Positions 62,606 through 64,000 of a stretch of DNA of 64,000 bases are shown here, in pieces. The DNA is from JAHWKS01 sp964458385 (GTDB taxonomy: Bacteria; Planctomycetota; Planctomycetia; Pirellulales; Pirellulaceae). The position numbers and the translations under genes are program-made. The stretch covers positions 29,487-93,486 of the forward strand of contig CAYWIS010000001.1 of NCBI GenBank assembly GCA_964458385.1, read 5' to 3'. Below the pieces are notes generated by a model. It worked only from the letters and a program-made list of their open reading frames with translations, did no database searches and was not told the origin of the DNA. Numbering within the stretch: the first letter of the stretch is position 1; the number at the start of each line of letters is the position of its first letter.

Positions 62606-63301
62606 ATGCAGCGGTACACGCTTCAAGAGTTCGTCGAAAAGTCTCGCCAACGCGATCGCGGCCAGGGTTTGTTCGAGCTCGAAAGTCCGTACATGCTCGA
62701 GGTCAACCTCAACGGCGATGTTTGGACCAAGACGGGCTCCATGATCGCTTACATTGGCAGCATCAAGTTCACCCGCGAAGGAATGTTGGAGCAGGGCCTG
62801 GGCAAGTTGCTTAAGAAAGCCATGACCGGCGAAGGCGCCAAGCTGACCAAGGCCAGCGGCGCCGGCCGGCTGTACTTGGCCGACGAAGGGAAAAAGGTGC
62901 AGATTCTTAACCTTCAGGGTGAGTCCCTTGTGGTCAACGGCAACGACCTCTTGGCGTTTGAACCCTCGATTCAGTGGGACATTCGCTTTCAAAAGAAAAT
63001 AAGCGCGATCGCCGCCGGGGGACTGTTCAACGTCGAGCTGCGCGGGACGGGCATGATCGCCATTACGACCCATTATGAGCCGATGACGCTTATCGTCACC
63101 CCCGACCAGCCGGTGCGCACCGACCCCAACGCCACGGTCGCCTGGTCGGGCACGCTCTCGCCCGAGTTCAAGACCGATATTTCCTTTAAAACGTTCCTCG
63201 GCCGCGGCAGTGGCGAATCATTCCAAATGGAGTTCCGCGGCCAGGGCTTTGTGGTGGTCCAACCCTACGAAGAAAAGCCTATTCCTCCCAGCGCCTCGTA
63301 A
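62606..63301 (+). CDS. AIM24-family protein
   Basis: 231 residues. The family (DUF124/TIGR00266-like) is a beta-rich domain: ELESPYMLEVNLNGDVWTKTGSMIAYIG (in parts), KLTKASGAGRLYLADEGKKVQ (~82), LVVNGNDLLAFEPSI (~112), GLFNVELRGTGMIAITTHYEP (~139). Known members are of unclear function in mitochondria and bacteria, linked to membrane organisation or stress. ATG 62606 has a TTTTTCTTGGGAGTCG upstream, the GGGAG serving as ribosome site. It lies 103 bases behind the ECF sigma gene. Confidence 0.9.
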   Translation: MQRYTLQEFVEKSRQRDRGQGLFELESPYMLEVNLNGDVWTKTGSMIAYIGSIKFTREGMLEQGLGKLLKKAMTGEGAKLTKASGAGRLYLADEGKKVQILNLQGESLVVNGNDLLAFEPSIQWDIRFQKKISAIAAGGLFNVELRGTGMIAITTHYEPMTLIVTPDQPVRTDPNATVAWSGTLSPEFKTDISFKTFLGRGSGESFQMEFRGQGFVVVQPYEEKPIPPSAS

Positions 63302-63363
63302 AAGAATGTGGGCGATTAACCGCCTCCTGGTTCCCACGCATTGCTTTTCCGCTCAACTTCGCC

Positions 63364-63765
63364 ATGGTCACAACTGCCGAACTGGAAGCTTACTTGGACG
63401 AAGCGTTGCCGCCGGCCCAAATGGCCGCCATCGAATCCGCTTTGCGCGAGCAGCCCGAACTGCTGGCCCAGTTGACCGCAATCAACCATCGCCGCGATGC
63501 CGGCATCCATTCCCTGGGCGAGGTGTGGCGGCGTCACCGCATTAGCTGCCCCACTCGAGAGGAGTTGGGACGCTACCTGCTCCAGGCGATGGACCCCGGC
63601 CATGCGGACTTCATCAAGTTTCACATCGAGGTCAGCGGCTGCCGCTTTTGCGCCGCGAACCTGGAAGATCTCCAGCGCCGCATGGAGGAGCCGCAGGACT
63701 CCGCCCAGCACCGGCAAAAACGCTACTTCGAATCCAGCGCCGGCTACCTCCGCCCCAAAAAATAG
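63364..63765 (+). CDS. small Cys/His protein, possible zinc-binding regulator
   Basis: 133 residues. The N-terminus (LEAYLDEALPPAQMAAIESALREQPELLAQL in parts) resembles anti-sigma factor beginnings, and HIEVSGCRFCAANLEDL (~79) gives H-x5-C-x2-C. Classic ZAS-type anti-sigma factors use H-x3-C-x2-C, so zinc binding is likely but the match is imperfect. No membrane helix. Given its neighbour, the ECF sigma factor, it may control it. Starts 62 bases behind the AIM24 gene. Confidence 0.65.
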   Translation: MVTTAELEAYLDEALPPAQMAAIESALREQPELLAQLTAINHRRDAGIHSLGEVWRRHRISCPTREELGRYLLQAMDPGHADFIKFHIEVSGCRFCAANLEDLQRRMEEPQDSAQHRQKRYFESSAGYLRPKK

Positions 63766-63945
63766 CTGTTCCCCCCTTGTTGTTGTTCGTGTTCCCCGCC
63801 GCTGCTAACCAGTACGGCGCGAACCATTTGGGTCTATTTTCCGTCATAAAGATTCAAGACGACGGCGCCCAACTGCCGACGAAGCTAGTTGTGCTGCACC
63901 CCACTTGCACGGCTGGGGAGCGCAACCTAGACTAACAACACACAT

Positions 63946-64000
63946 TCCCCTGTAGCTCAGTTGGTAGAGCAGGCGGCTGTTAACCGCCGGGTCGTAGGTT
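63946..64000 (+). tRNA. tRNA-Asn (anticodon GTT), partial at window end
   Basis: Begins TCCCCTG TA GCTC AGTTGGTA GAGC, then anticodon stem GGCGG with loop CTGTTAA and CCGCC. The anticodon is GTT. The T arm and 3' acceptor are cut by the right edge. Confidence 0.92.

Noticed and set aside
1..64000. CRISPR arrays, insertion sequences, prophage genes, rRNA
   Set aside because: No direct repeat arrays, transposases, integrases or rRNA segments were seen on either strand.

Overview
The window looks like a piece of a planctomycete chromosome (Planctomycetota, probably Pirellulales-like), about 57% G+C by eye. The best evidence is a secreted DUF1501 protein beside a DUF1549/DUF1553 protein, the remains of a DUF1559 pseudopilin-like gene, several FHA and Ser/Thr kinase proteins, two planctomycete-style ECF sigma factors, and otherwise ordinary housekeeping genes. 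A run of 10 Ns at 20587-20596 marks a scaffold join, so this is a draft assembly.

Layout. 1-5.2 kb: end of a class I fructose-bisphosphate aldolase, a free-standing LigD phosphoesterase-like protein, a nucleoside hydrolase with an altered metal site, a methyltransferase, an HtrA protease and a DksA/TraR zinc finger protein. 5.7-18.4 kb: a giant FHA/coiled-coil membrane protein, RsgA, cardiolipin synthase, TerC, an ECF sigma factor, a degenerate receiver, IspD, a WYL regulator, a PH-domain membrane protein, two small unknown genes and a thioredoxin-TPR chaperedoxin. 18.8-29.4 kb: a large GH38-like protein crossing the N gap, two decayed genes (in-frame amber stops and frameshifts), then a WD40 / DUF1501 / DUF1549-DUF1553 operon on the minus strand. 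29.6-40.7 kb: ilvB with its own promoter and an early terminator-like hairpin, a fatty acid desaturase, the pyruvate dehydrogenase genes (aceF, aceE, lpd) and rpsD. 40.9-41.6 kb: a 33-codon gene with its own terminator, a possible structured RNA, tRNA-Cys, and two tRNA halves in inverted (permuted) order. 41.7-55.7 kb: TPR protein, MobA, CobB, a HEAT lipoprotein, secreted and TIM-barrel proteins, a decayed DUF1559 gene, LepA, ROK glucokinase, a nucleotidyltransferase and an EamA transporter. 56.2-64 kb: a compact same-strand set (coiled-coil membrane protein, FHA/TPR protein, Ser/Thr kinase, membrane protein, ECF sigma factor, AIM24 protein, Cys/His protein) followed by tRNA-Asn running off the end.

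How they work together: lpd, aceE and aceF supply a complete pyruvate dehydrogenase complex. The DUF1501 and DUF1549/DUF1553 proteins are a typical exported planctomycete pair, here coupled to a WD40 propeller by a one-base stop/start overlap. The 56-64 kb set looks like one signalling unit linking phosphorylation (kinase), phospho-reading (FHA) and transcription (sigma factor). The most unusual sites are the permuted tRNA halves at 41.47-41.54 kb, the promoter/terminator arrangement before ilvB, the small isolated genes at 16.7 and 40.9 kb, and the localized gene decay at 21.8-25.1 kb. All functional statements are from sequence reading without any database search.
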